Origin: Flavobacterium franklandianum
GTDB taxonomy: Bacteria; Bacteroidota; Bacteroidia; Flavobacteriales; Flavobacteriaceae
DNA length: 64,000 nt
Direction of reading: 5' to 3'
Assembly: GCF_007097365.1 (NCBI RefSeq)
Contig: NZ_VJZR01000006.1
Location: forward strand, 1 to 64,000
Below are positions 39,906 through 48,759 of the stretch, piece after piece; within the stretch, counting starts at the first letter, position 1; each line of letters starts with the position of its first letter. The notes below the pieces were generated by a model. That model did no database searches and had not been told where the DNA came from. It worked only from the letters and a program-made list of their open reading frames with translations. The position numbers and the translations under genes are program-made.

Positions 39906-41148
39906 AAAATTTCTAATAAGCTCTTGTTTATTGTTGTCATTAGTTGTGTTTTCACAAGAGGGTACGTCCTCACCGTATTCATTTTATGGAATTGGGGAGT
40001 CTAGGTTTAACGGAAATGTAGAAAGCCGCTCGATGGGAGGAATTTCAATGATTCCTGATAGTACACGAATCAATTTCCAGAATCCCGCTGGATATGGAAA
40101 CTTAAAATGGACTAATTTCACACTTGCCGCAAGCAGTAGCAATACCAAACAAAAATCAGGAACATCTAGTGCAACCGCTAAAAGAACCACTTTAGATTAT
40201 TTAGCTTTAGCAGTTCCGCTTGGAAAATTTGGAGCAGGTTTTGGTTTGATTCCCTATTCTTCTGTAGGATATAAAATAGAAAACATCTACCAAGATGGTT
40301 CTCAAAATAGTAAACGTTTCAATGGTTGGGGTGGCATGAATAGAGTTTTTTTAGGTACAGGATATAGAGTATTGCCTAATCTAAGTATTGGTGCAACCGC
40401 TTATTATAATTTCGGAAAAATTCAAACTAATAGTGTAGAATTCATACCTTATGTTCCAATAGGATCTCGTGAATTGAATGTAAGTGATTTGACAGGTTTA
40501 AATCTCAACTTTGGTTTGATGTATCAATACAAATTAAAAGATAAAATAACACTTTTTAGCAGTTTGACATACACTCCAAAAAGTACCTTAGTTTCTAACA
40601 ACGACAGAACCATAAGCACAGTCACAATTAATTCAGACTTTGATTATACAGATGTTGATTCTTATGATACGGTTACTACCAAAACCGATTTGCAATTACC
40701 CCAAAAATGGACTTTTGGTTTGGGTATTGGAGATGTCAAAAAATGGGCTTTTGGGACTGATATTGCGTTTCAAGAAATTGGCAAATTATACAACACCTAC
40801 AATACTTTAAACAATGTAACGTATAGTAAATATCAAAGATATGGCTTTGGAGGTTTCTACACGCCTACAACAAATCCGTTTTTTAGTTATGCCAAAAGAA
40901 TCACGTATCGAGGAGGTTTTGTTTACGAAAAAACGGGATTAATAGTCAATTCTACCGCAATAAATGATGTCGGGATGACTTTAGGAGTTGGATTGCCCAT
41001 TACAGGTTCTTTGTCTAATTTGAACGTTGGTTTTGAATTTGGAAAAAAAGGAACCACTTCAAATAATTTAGTTCAGGAAAACTATTTCATCTTAAACATA
41101 GGATTCTCGCTTAACGATAAATGGTTTGTAAAAAACAAATACCGTTAA
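39898..41148 (+). CDS. Outer-membrane beta-barrel protein, unknown role
   Basis: A 416-residue exported protein (signal MIKKFLISSCLLLSLVVFSQ) rich in alternating aromatic and small residues, as in outer-membrane barrels. It begins GTSSPYSFYGIGESRFNGNVESRSMGG, a start seen in Bacteroidota proteins related to the FadL/PorV-like barrels, and contains GAGFGLIPYSSVGYKIEN. The end (WFVKNKYR) is not a canonical C-terminal Phe. It overlaps coaX by 8 bp and precedes lptC, so it may take part in envelope building, but no specific role is visible. Confidence 0.78.
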   Translation: MIKKFLISSCLLLSLVVFSQEGTSSPYSFYGIGESRFNGNVESRSMGGISMIPDSTRINFQNPAGYGNLKWTNFTLAASSSNTKQKSGTSSATAKRTTLDYLALAVPLGKFGAGFGLIPYSSVGYKIENIYQDGSQNSKRFNGWGGMNRVFLGTGYRVLPNLSIGATAYYNFGKIQTNSVEFIPYVPIGSRELNVSDLTGLNLNFGLMYQYKLKDKITLFSSLTYTPKSTLVSNNDRTISTVTINSDFDYTDVDSYDTVTTKTDLQLPQKWTFGLGIGDVKKWAFGTDIAFQEIGKLYNTYNTLNNVTYSKYQRYGFGGFYTPTTNPFFSYAKRITYRGGFVYEKTGLIVNSTAINDVGMTLGVGLPITGSLSNLNVGFEFGKKGTTSNNLVQENYFILNIGFSLNDKWFVKNKYR

Positions 41149-41195
41149 GAGTTAAATCAAGGGTTAAAATCCTCTAATCTGTTCCCGTTTTGCAA

Positions 41196-41750
41196 ATGAA
41201 TTTTCTAAAAAAACACTCTTTCCGTTTCGCTGTTTTGCATAGTGCTGTGACACTGTTTTTGGGATGTGAAAGTAATTTTAAAGAAGTTCAAAAAAGTAAT
41301 TTCTCGGAGTTTGTTCCCAGCGGTGAAGCCGAAAAAATAAATTTAAAATATACTGATTCTGGTCGAATTACTGCTGTTTTGGTCAGTCCAAAAATGATGG
41401 AATATGCCAATGTTACTTTTCCTTTTACTGATTTTCCAAAAGGAATAGATGTAACTTTGTATGACAAAAACAACAAAAGAACCATTATTTTAGCTGATTT
41501 TGCTACTTCTTACAAATCGACAAATATTATCGATTTGAAAGGAAATGTAAAAATCACTTCACAAGACGGACAAATTCTTGAAACAGACCAATTGTATTTT
41601 GACCAAAAAAACGAATGGTTTTTTACGGAAAAAAGCTTTAAATTTACAGATCCAAAAGGCACTTCAAACGGTCAGGGAATCGATTTTAGCAAAGATTTTA
41701 AAGTGATTAATTCACAAAAAATTGCTGGGGAAATTGAATCTGACCAATAA
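41196..41750 (+). CDS. lptC: LPS export periplasmic lipoprotein LptC
   Basis: A 184-residue LptC-type protein which hands lipopolysaccharide from LptBFG to the periplasmic bridge. The start is the ATG at 41196; an in-frame TTG two codons earlier is less likely. The N-terminus forms a lipoprotein-like signal (SAVTLFLGCESNF, Cys24), as in Bacteroidota LptC. The beta-jellyroll segment is seen in DLKGNVKITSQDGQILETDQLYFDQKNEWFFTEKSFKF. It follows the outer-membrane protein gene by 47 bp. Confidence 0.85.
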   Translation: MNFLKKHSFRFAVLHSAVTLFLGCESNFKEVQKSNFSEFVPSGEAEKINLKYTDSGRITAVLVSPKMMEYANVTFPFTDFPKGIDVTLYDKNNKRTIILADFATSYKSTNIIDLKGNVKITSQDGQILETDQLYFDQKNEWFFTEKSFKFTDPKGTSNGQGIDFSKDFKVINSQKIAGEIESDQ

Positions 41751-41861
41751 ATATAACTTTTGCTATTAAAATCGCCATTAACAAAAATTTTGCGCAAGCA
41801 AACACGGATAAGTAAAAAGGCGATGCCATATATGACCGCTTAAAAATCAAAATTTACAGAT

Positions 41862-42056
41862 ATGAAATATTTAAAATACACTCCATACATTTATTTAGTA
41901 GCCGCAATCATTTTTGCAATTCGAGCCATTGAAATTTGGGATAATGAAAAAGATCAGGCGTATCTTTTTTTAGGAATTACAGTCCTTTCTATTTTTATGT
42001 TTTTTTTCAGAAGGAGATTTGCCAAAAAATTCGAAGATAGAAACAGTAAGTCCTAA
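41862..42056 (+). CDS. Small two-helix membrane protein
   Basis: A 64-residue protein with two hydrophobic helices (YIYLVAAIIFAIRAIEIW, about 9-26, and YLFLGITVLSIFMFFF, about 34-49) and a strongly basic tail (RRRFAKKFEDRNSKS). There is no named motif. It is 3 bp before the CorC/HlyC-type gene, so the two are co-translated; it may be a partner of that transporter-like protein, by context only. Confidence 0.75.
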   Translation: MKYLKYTPYIYLVAAIIFAIRAIEIWDNEKDQAYLFLGITVLSIFMFFFRRRFAKKFEDRNSKS

Positions 42057-42059
42057 ATT

Positions 42060-43319
42060 ATGGAAATTGGTATTATCGTTTGGTGTTTAATACTATGTGC
42101 TTTCTTTTCGGGAATGGAAATTGCTTTTGTTTCATCCAATAAAATTTACCTTGAAATAGAAAAAAAACAGGACAATTTCATTTCAAAAATTCTTTCAAAA
42201 CTTACCGAGAATCCTTCAAAATTCATTGCTGCAATGCTCATTGGCAAAAACATTGCATTGGTTATATATGGATTTTTGATGGGCGATTTAGTGATGATTT
42301 GGATAGAAAATATAGGATTTCATTTTTCTGATTTTTGGAATGTTTTACTTCAAACAATTATATCTGCGATACTTATTTTGGCTACAGCCGAGTTTTTGTC
42401 CAAGGTCTTCTTCCAGATTTATGCCAATATATTAATCAAAGTTTTTGCACTTCCTGCTTATGGCTTTTACCTTTTCTTCTATTACCTTTCCTCGTCTATC
42501 ATTTGGATTTCGGATGTTATTTTAATTAAATTCTTTAAAACCAAAGGCGATCAAGTGTCGTTGTATTTTAGCAAAGCCGAACTCGGAAATTATATTACTG
42601 AACAAATGAGTACAGTTGAAAAAAACGATGAAATGGATTCTGAAATACAAATTTTTCAAAACGCTTTAGATTTCTCAGGAGTAAAAGCGCGAGATATTAT
42701 GACTCCCAGAACCGAAATTGTCGCTATGGATTTATTCGATTCTGTAACCGATTTAAAAGATTTGTTTATAGAAACAGGCTATTCGAAAATTGTAATTTTT
42801 AGTAACTCAATTGATGATATCGTAGGATATGTACATTCCTTTGATTTATTCAAAAAACCAAAAAACATCAACTCAATACTCATACCGGTTGAATTTGTTC
42901 CCGAGACTATTTTTATTAAAGACGCAATGAATTTGCTAACCAAAAAAAGAAAAAGCGTAGCCGTGATTCTAGATGAATACGGTGGGACTTCCGGAATTAT
43001 TACCATAGAAGATATAGTTGAAGAGCTTTTTGGAGAGATTGAAGACGAACACGATTCAGATGAAGAATTAACTGAAGAAGAAGTAGAAGACGGTATTTAT
43101 CTTTTTTCAACTCGATTGGATGTGGAGTATTTAAACCAAACCTACAAATTGGATATTCCCGAAAGTGATTCTTATGGAACATTGGGTGGTTTTATAGTAG
43201 ATTCTACTAAAGAAATCCCTCAAAAAGGCGATATAATTACCATTGGAAACTACCATTTTATCATCGAAGAAGCCACCAACAAAAAAATAGAATTGGTTAA
43301 AATGACAATAAAAGAATGA
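42060..43319 (+). CDS. CNNM/CorC-HlyC family membrane protein
   Basis: A 419-residue protein with the standard three-part layout: DUF21 membrane domain (residues 1 to about 180, four hydrophobic segments, starting CAFFSGMEIAFVSSNK), a pair of CBS domains (VKARDIMTPRTEIVAMD, about 215, to GGTSGIITIEDIVEELFGEIEDEHD, about 330), and a CorC_HlyC tail (DSYGTLGGFIVD). Family members are linked to magnesium or cobalt efflux; GldE of the gliding machinery is a relative. Location beside lptC and ppiD-like genes, not gldD, argues against GldE itself. Confidence 0.9.
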   Translation: MEIGIIVWCLILCAFFSGMEIAFVSSNKIYLEIEKKQDNFISKILSKLTENPSKFIAAMLIGKNIALVIYGFLMGDLVMIWIENIGFHFSDFWNVLLQTIISAILILATAEFLSKVFFQIYANILIKVFALPAYGFYLFFYYLSSSIIWISDVILIKFFKTKGDQVSLYFSKAELGNYITEQMSTVEKNDEMDSEIQIFQNALDFSGVKARDIMTPRTEIVAMDLFDSVTDLKDLFIETGYSKIVIFSNSIDDIVGYVHSFDLFKKPKNINSILIPVEFVPETIFIKDAMNLLTKKRKSVAVILDEYGGTSGIITIEDIVEELFGEIEDEHDSDEELTEEEVEDGIYLFSTRLDVEYLNQTYKLDIPESDSYGTLGGFIVDSTKEIPQKGDIITIGNYHFIIEEATNKKIELVKMTIKE

Positions 43320-43428
43320 TTTTTTTTAGGAAATCAAATTTTCTTGTAAATTATAGCGCGACTATTATAATTATTAACTAGATAATTGTATTTTCGCAAC
43401 CTGAATATAAAAATTAATAAAAATAAAA

Positions 43429-45528
43429 ATGGCAGTTTTACAAAAAATTAGACAACGTTCCGCATTATTGATAGTAGTTATTGGATTTTGTTTATTTGCA
43501 TTTATTGCAGGGGATGTTTTTACTAAAGGTAGCTTTGGTAAAAGTTCAAATGATGTAGGTAGTGTTAACGGAAAAGACATTCCATTTGAAGATTTTAGAC
43601 TTAAAGTGAGCAATGTCGAAAAAAGTCAACAAGGAGTTACTCCTACAGCAGCAGCAAATAGAGTTTGGGACCAAGAAGTATCTATTGCTTTGCTAACCTC
43701 AGAATTTGACAAATTAGGTTTGAGAGTGGGAGCCAAGCATATAATGGAGGTTTTGAAATCAGATCAAAACATTGGTAAAAATCCAATGTTTTTGAATTCA
43801 GCAGGATTTTTTGACGAAGCTAAATTTAAAGAAGCCATCAAAACAAATCCAGAAATCGCTCAATATGTAAGTGGTAGAGAAAAAGATGCTGAGCTAAACG
43901 CAAAATATCAAATGTATGCTACAATGATAAAAGCGGGTACATTCACCACTGAAAGTGAAGGAAAATTCAAATACGAAATGGAAGCAAACAAAGTTAGTTT
44001 TGCTTATGTTGCCGGATTGTATTCTACCATAAAAGATAGCGATGTAAAAGTTGCTGACGACGAGATTGTAGCTTTCATGAAAAAGAATGAAAAAAAATAC
44101 AAAGCAGACGAAAATCGTGAAATCGAATATGTTTTAATCGAAGACAAAGCATCTCCAGAGGACGAAGCTGAGATAAAAGCTAAAATCAACGGATTATTGT
44201 CAGGAAGTGTAGTTTACAACACACAAACTGGAAAAAATGATACTTTGTCAAGTTTTAGATCTGCAACAAATGTAATGGAATATGTAAACGCAAATTCTGA
44301 CATTCCTTATGATTCTACTTATGTTGCCAAAAAAGATTTACCAGCTGTCGATGCTGATAAATTATACAATTTAGCTCCGGGCGAAATCTACGGTCCTTAT
44401 ATGTTCGGAAAATACTATTGTCTGTCTAAATCTATGGGTAGAAAAGTAGGAGTAAATGCAAAAGCAAGTCACATCTTGATTAGCTACGAAGGTACTCAGG
44501 TTCCAAATCAAAAAGAAAAAAGAACAAAAGAAGAAGCAAAAGCGAAAGCAGAATCACTTTTGGCTCAGGTAAATGCAAGTCCTGATAGTTTCTTAATGTT
44601 GGCTTTCACAGCTTCTGATGATTCCTCTTCGCAGCAAGGTGGTGATTTAGGTTATTTTGGTCCAAACCAAATGGTAAAACCATTCAACGATTTTGTTTTT
44701 AGCAATCCTATTGGTAAAGTTGGATTAGTAGAAACTCCTTTCGGTTTTCACATTATCAAAGTTACAGACAAACAAGATGGAATTCGTCTAGCAACAGTTG
44801 CTCAAAAAGTAGAAGCATCAGAAGCTACTTCGGACAAAGTATTTACTCAAGCTACTCAATTTGAAATGGATGCCGCCGAAAAAGATTTTGCAAAATCAGC
44901 AACAGCAATGAAACTTACAGTTTCGCCTCCAGTTACAGTAAAAGCTATGGACGAAGCTTTCGGACCATTGGGTAACCAAAGAAATATTGTAAGTTGGGCT
45001 TTTGAAGACGGAACAGATGTAGGTGCGGTAAAAAGGTTTGAAGTTGCCAATTTAGGTAACATTATTGCAAAAGTTAAAAAAATAAATCCAGAAGGATTAA
45101 TGGCAGTTGATTTGGTTCGTTCATATGTGGAGCCAATACTTAAAAACAAGAAAAAAGCCGAATTAATCAAAGCAAAAATGACAGGAACTTCATTAGAAGC
45201 GATTGCAAAAGCTACTGGTTCAGCTGTACAACAGGCTACTGATGTTACTATGGAAAATCCAGTACTAACAGGTGGTGTGGGTCAAGAACCAAAAGTTGTT
45301 GGAAACGCCTTTGCATTAACAACGGGTAAGCTTTCAGCTCCAATCGAAGGAAATACTGGCGTTTATGTTGTGAAAAACACAAACACTGTAAAAGCACCAG
45401 CTTTGAAAGATCATACCGCTTATGTAGCCAAATTGAAAACGCAAAGTGCAGGAGATATAAACAGAGTTTTGCCAGCATTAAAAGACAAAGCTGAAATTAA
45501 AGACAACAGAAAACAATTCAATTATTAG
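43429..45528 (+). CDS. PpiD/SurA-like periplasmic peptidylprolyl isomerase
   Basis: A 699-residue inner-membrane-anchored foldase. One N-terminal transmembrane helix (ALLIVVIGFCLFAFIAGDVF, about 10-29) is followed by a SurA_N-type chaperone region (NGKDIPFEDFRLKVSNVEK...). A parvulin domain lies at about 344-447 (KASHILISYEGTQ, SSSQQGGDLGYFGPNQMVKPFNDFVF, VETPFGFHIIKV). A long C-terminal chaperone-like part completes it. It helps outer-membrane and secreted proteins to fold, fitting a cell with large SusC and T9SS cargo. It has its own spacer of 109 bp and a strong terminator. Confidence 0.93.
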   Translation: MAVLQKIRQRSALLIVVIGFCLFAFIAGDVFTKGSFGKSSNDVGSVNGKDIPFEDFRLKVSNVEKSQQGVTPTAAANRVWDQEVSIALLTSEFDKLGLRVGAKHIMEVLKSDQNIGKNPMFLNSAGFFDEAKFKEAIKTNPEIAQYVSGREKDAELNAKYQMYATMIKAGTFTTESEGKFKYEMEANKVSFAYVAGLYSTIKDSDVKVADDEIVAFMKKNEKKYKADENREIEYVLIEDKASPEDEAEIKAKINGLLSGSVVYNTQTGKNDTLSSFRSATNVMEYVNANSDIPYDSTYVAKKDLPAVDADKLYNLAPGEIYGPYMFGKYYCLSKSMGRKVGVNAKASHILISYEGTQVPNQKEKRTKEEAKAKAESLLAQVNASPDSFLMLAFTASDDSSSQQGGDLGYFGPNQMVKPFNDFVFSNPIGKVGLVETPFGFHIIKVTDKQDGIRLATVAQKVEASEATSDKVFTQATQFEMDAAEKDFAKSATAMKLTVSPPVTVKAMDEAFGPLGNQRNIVSWAFEDGTDVGAVKRFEVANLGNIIAKVKKINPEGLMAVDLVRSYVEPILKNKKKAELIKAKMTGTSLEAIAKATGSAVQQATDVTMENPVLTGGVGQEPKVVGNAFALTTGKLSAPIEGNTGVYVVKNTNTVKAPALKDHTAYVAKLKTQSAGDINRVLPALKDKAEIKDNRKQFNY

Positions 45529-45555
45529 ATTGAAAGTGTAGTGTACTGAAAATTT

Positions 45556-45589
45556 AAAAACCCGTTTAGGAAACTAAACGGGTTTTTTT
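45556..45589 (+). terminator. Terminator after the PpiD-like gene
   Basis: AAAAACCCGTTTAG (45556-45569) pairs perfectly with CTAAACGGGTTTTT (45574-45587); a T-run follows. Confidence 0.88.
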
Positions 45590-45608
45590 ATAGAATTACT
45601 TCTAGTGT

Positions 45609-45687
45609 ATTTGTCATTCCGACAAAGGAGTAATCTTCCCTTGTTGCTCACATTTGTTAAGATTTCTCCTTTGTTGAAATGACAAAT
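45609..45687. repeat. Palindromic intergenic element (TTTGTCATT...AATGACAAA)
   Basis: ATTTGTCATTCCGACAAAGG on the left is complementary, with few mismatches, to CTTTGTTGAAATGACAAAT on the right; the GGAG/CTCC segments also pair. It looks like a member of the dispersed GTCATT(C/T)CGAC-type repeats I recall from flavobacterial spacers. It lies between two convergent genes, after the terminator. Confidence 0.65.
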
Positions 45688-45726
45688 AGCAGAGTTTTTT
45701 AATTTACATTTTGAAATTAAACAGGA

Positions 45727-46644
45727 TTACAGAATCATATCTTTATAAGATATTATAGTTTTAAATCCTTTTCCAGTGAAATAATCAACAGGATTTTCTT
45801 TAGAAATCGCCAATACAAAATCACCGCCCCAAGCGCCAAGACTTTTTATGATACCATTAAAATCTGGAAACAAGGATTCTTTTATAGTTTGCATTTCGAG
45901 AATATTACTCATTTTAGCTTCGTGTTCTTCTAAAGCTATTGCAAATTCACGAATGGTTTTCGCCTTTAAAACAGCTGAGGTTATTTTGTTATTTTCTACA
46001 ATTTCTTCGGCTAATTCCTTGTTTTTATTGTTATAATAAGAAGCGATAGCCGCTTTGCTGTTTTGCTTTTTATCCAAATAAACGAAGTGTAAATTTTCAG
46101 AAAATTTAGGTTCGAAAGTTACTTTTTCGACTATTGGACTGCCATTCTCCAAATGATACAAAATTGGACTGTTATTTTGAGCACAAGCAATATCATATCC
46201 GCTACCACCAAAACTATTGTTGAGCAAAACAAAGCCGTCAATCTTTAGCCATTGTGCAATATTATTGATTAAAGTGGAGGAAGTTCCCAAACCCCAATTT
46301 CTAGGAAAAGTCAATTGAGTGGTTATTTGATACCCTTCGGAATTGTCAATAAAATCAGGGTTTAACAAATAACTTTGATGTAAAATTCCGATTAAAGTGT
46401 TTTTTGCAGACTCAGATTCTTCGAGCGTGTTTTTTTTTAAAATGTCATGAAATGAAAGTTGGAAGTCGAGCCAAATACTGCCGTCAGCATCGTAACTAAT
46501 CCATTTTATTTCTTTATTTTTTCCTTCTTCAATAATTAGGTTTTGTCCAAATTTGGTAGGCAGCGCGAATGCTTTGGCACCATCAAGAACCAGATATTCT
46601 CCCGTGATTAATAGTTTTCCGTTACTGTAAAATTCTTTTTTCAT
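45727..46644 (-). CDS. GYDIA-family GHMP kinase (mevalonate pathway type)
   Basis: A 305-residue GHMP-superfamily kinase. The ATG at 46642-46644 (MKKEFYSNGKLLITGEYLVLDG) is preferred to an in-frame GTG four codons upstream. Motifs: GKLLITGEYLVLDGA (motif 1, about 9-23), FPRNWGLGTSSTLINNIAQ (ATP-binding loop), and GGSGYDIACAQN, which names the family. Phosphorylation of a mevalonate-pathway intermediate is likely given the HMG-CoA reductase gene just upstream; mevalonate kinase and phosphomevalonate kinase cannot be distinguished by eye. Confidence 0.88.
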   Translation of the reverse strand: MKKEFYSNGKLLITGEYLVLDGAKAFALPTKFGQNLIIEEGKNKEIKWISYDADGSIWLDFQLSFHDILKKNTLEESESAKNTLIGILHQSYLLNPDFIDNSEGYQITTQLTFPRNWGLGTSSTLINNIAQWLKIDGFVLLNNSFGGSGYDIACAQNNSPILYHLENGSPIVEKVTFEPKFSENLHFVYLDKKQNSKAAIASYYNNKNKELAEEIVENNKITSAVLKAKTIREFAIALEEHEAKMSNILEMQTIKESLFPDFNGIIKSLGAWGGDFVLAISKENPVDYFTGKGFKTIISYKDMIL

Positions 46645-46651
46645 AAGTTTT

Positions 46652-46744
46652 GCCACGAAGGCTCAAAGTCGCAAATTTTTTTAAACGACTAATTAATTTT
46701 AAATAAAATCGGTGTTAATCTGTTGTATCCGTTTAATCTGTGGC
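46652..46744. repeat. Spacer repeat with GCCAC...GTGGC ends
   Basis: The spacer between the HMG-CoA reductase and GHMP kinase genes starts GCCACGAAGGCTCAAAG and ends CGTTTAATCTGTGGC. Both phrases resemble common flavobacterial intergenic repeats (recalled, not searched). The ends are inverted for only 5 bp. Confidence 0.4.
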
Positions 46745-46750
46745 CAATTT

Positions 46751-48073
46751 CTAAACAGTTCTTCTTAAAGTTTCAATATATTCAACAACAGCGCTATGTG
46801 AAACCACGTGATGCTTGAAATGTTTCCGAATCAAAACTCTTTCCTCATCATTAGCTTCAAATTGGTTCAGGATATTGTTCAAGTGCATTTTCATATGACC
46901 GTCCTGAATTCCGGTAGTAGTTAACGAACGCAAAGCAGCAAAATTTTGTGCCAAACCAGCAACTGCTACAAACTGCATCAATTCCTTTGCCGATGGATTT
47001 TCGAGCATTTCTAAAGATAATTTTACCAAAGGATGCAACGAAGTCAATCCGCCAACAGTTCCTAAAGCTAACGGAACTTCTAACCAAAAAGTAAAAATAT
47101 CATTTTCGATTTTGGCGTGTGACAAACTCGAATAACTTCCGTTTCGAGAAGCGTAAGCGTGAATTCCAGCTTCTACAGCACGGAAATCATTGCCTGTGGC
47201 GAGCACTACAGCATCGATTCCGTTCATAATTCCTTTGTTGTGGGTTACTGCTCGAAAAGGTTCTACTTCGGCGATTTGAATCGCTCGAATGAATCTTTCA
47301 ACAAATGCTTTTGGGTTTTCGATATGCTTTTCGGCTAAATCTTCAACTGGGCAAGAAACTTCGGCACGCACGATACAATTGGGAACATAATTCGAGAGAA
47401 TGCTCATCACCACTTCGATGTCTTTCTCTTCTTCGGAAAAGGAATCATAATTTTGAGCTTCTTCTTTCAGTGTTTTTGCAAATTGCTCCAAACACGAATT
47501 GATAAAATTGGCGCCCATCGAATCTTTCGTTTCAAAAGTAGCGTGTAATTGATAATAATTGGGCAACAAATTAGTTTTGTCTCTCAATTCAATATCAAGA
47601 ATTCCGCCACCACGTTTTTGCATGTTTTTGGTAATGCTTTCGGTGTTAGTGTAGAATTTTGTTTTAGTTTGGGCAAAGAATGAAGTCAATTTTGTAACAT
47701 CGCCTTTGAAAATAAAGTGTACTTGTCCAATTTTTTCGGTATTGATAACGGTGGCTTTAAAACCGCCACGAGTGGACCAAAACTTAGCTGCTTTAGAGGC
47801 TGCGGCAACTACGGAACTTTCTTCAATCGCCATCGGAATGCTGTTGTATTTTCCGTTAATCAAAAAATTAGGCGCAACACCAAGCGGAATGTAGAAATTG
47901 CTTATCGTGTTTTCGATAAATTCATCGTGTAATTTCTGGAGTTTTTCGTCCGAATTCCAGTAGTTTTTTAGGATCGAAATGGCTTCTTGAGGATTAGAAA
48001 AGTATGCTGCGGTAATCCAATTTATTTTTTCTTCTTTGGATAATTTTGAAAATCCTGCGATAGTGTTTGGCAT
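46751..48073 (-). CDS. Hydroxymethylglutaryl-CoA reductase, class II
   Basis: A 440-residue class II HMG-CoA reductase. Catalytic features: MAIEESSVVAAASKAAKFW (Glu region), NKGIMNGIDAVVLATGNDFRAVEAG (Lys and Asp), and DGHMKMHLNN (His). The enzyme was called degradative from Pseudomonas mevalonii, but in Flavobacteria it most probably makes mevalonate for isoprenoids. It is followed by the GYDIA kinase gene on the same strand, supporting a biosynthetic role. The start at 48073 gives a standard N-terminus (MPNTIAGFSKLSKEEKINWI). Confidence 0.93.
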   Translation of the reverse strand: MPNTIAGFSKLSKEEKINWITAAYFSNPQEAISILKNYWNSDEKLQKLHDEFIENTISNFYIPLGVAPNFLINGKYNSIPMAIEESSVVAAASKAAKFWSTRGGFKATVINTEKIGQVHFIFKGDVTKLTSFFAQTKTKFYTNTESITKNMQKRGGGILDIELRDKTNLLPNYYQLHATFETKDSMGANFINSCLEQFAKTLKEEAQNYDSFSEEEKDIEVVMSILSNYVPNCIVRAEVSCPVEDLAEKHIENPKAFVERFIRAIQIAEVEPFRAVTHNKGIMNGIDAVVLATGNDFRAVEAGIHAYASRNGSYSSLSHAKIENDIFTFWLEVPLALGTVGGLTSLHPLVKLSLEMLENPSAKELMQFVAVAGLAQNFAALRSLTTTGIQDGHMKMHLNNILNQFEANDEERVLIRKHFKHHVVSHSAVVEYIETLRRTV

Positions 48074-48085
48074 TGTGATTTGGTT

Positions 48086-48365
48086 CTAGTAGGAATATTT
48101 GTTTTTGATAATGCCAATAACAATAACTAATTGTTTTGCATCATCAACTTTTAAAGTTATAGTATAACCTTTATGTGTAATCCCGATGAGTATCGTCCTC
48201 GAAATAATAAGATTTTTTGTAATTGTATGGAAATTTTAAATCTTTTTTGATGGCAAGAATCAAATCTTTTTTAAATTTCCTAGAAGCTTCTGGTTTGTCT
48301 TTCGCTATGAAATTAATTATTTCGTTTAGTAAAAAATAAAATTTTTCAGAAAAATTAATTTTCAT
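48086..48365 (-). pseudogene. RelE/ParE-type toxin, frameshifted
   Basis: The first 64 codons (MKINFSEKFYFLLNEIINFI..., to FEDDTHRDYT) stop at 48171. The next frame continues without interruption as THKGYTITLKVDDAKQLVIVIGIIKNKYSY and stops at 48086. Joined, the two halves resemble a full RelE/ParE toxin (RD-x-T-HKGYTI is the usual end). The total of 280 nt is 2 less than a 94-codon gene, so loss of 2 nt near 48180-48184 explains it. The toxin should be inactive unless the shift is a sequencing error or is recoded. It overlaps the antitoxin by 11 nt. Confidence 0.85.
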
Positions 48366-48612
48366 ATTTAGAAATTGTTTTTTCTAGCATAGCATCTAAT
48401 TCGTCAATATCGTATAATTTACTTTCTCCCGACTCAATTTTCTTGTCTTCGAGATGCAAGCTATTTCGATATTCATCAAAAGATATGTCCTCTATAATTT
48501 GACTATCTTCCTCAATAATATGCAATTCGCTTTTAGAAAAAGAATTCAAAAATTCGATTAGTTTTTCCTTTATGTTAGATTGAAATTCGATTTTGATCGT
48601 TTCCATATTCAT
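48355..48612 (-). CDS. Antitoxin-like partner of the RelE/ParE toxin
   Basis: An 85-residue acidic protein, MNMETIKIEFQSNIKEKLIEFLNSFSKSELHIIEEDSQ and on, predicted mainly helical with an acidic tail, as in antitoxins of ParE/RelE pairs in Bacteroidota. The ATG at 48610-48612 is chosen because the longer frame upstream lacks family-like sequence; 48604-48606 is an alternative. Its stop overlaps the toxin start, the usual coupled layout. The DNA-binding type (ParD- or Phd-like) is not clear. Confidence 0.68.
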   Translation of the reverse strand: MNMETIKIEFQSNIKEKLIEFLNSFSKSELHIIEEDSQIIEDISFDEYRNSLHLEDKKIESGESKLYDIDELDAMLEKTISKYEN

Positions 48613-48759
48613 TTTTTTATAGAATTCAAAATTAGTAAAAAATTGGTTTGTAACTGAGTTTTGCACCTCGTTTCTTTTTTTTAACATTTAACAGTTGGAA
48701 TGTGAAATAATTGTAAAATTTTCACTAAAATTGGAATCGTTTAAATTAAAATATAATTA

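Noticed and set aside
42060..43319. Assignment of the CorC/HlyC protein as GldE
   Set aside because: Same family, but no gld neighbour is present and the context is lptC/ppiD-like; left as family level.
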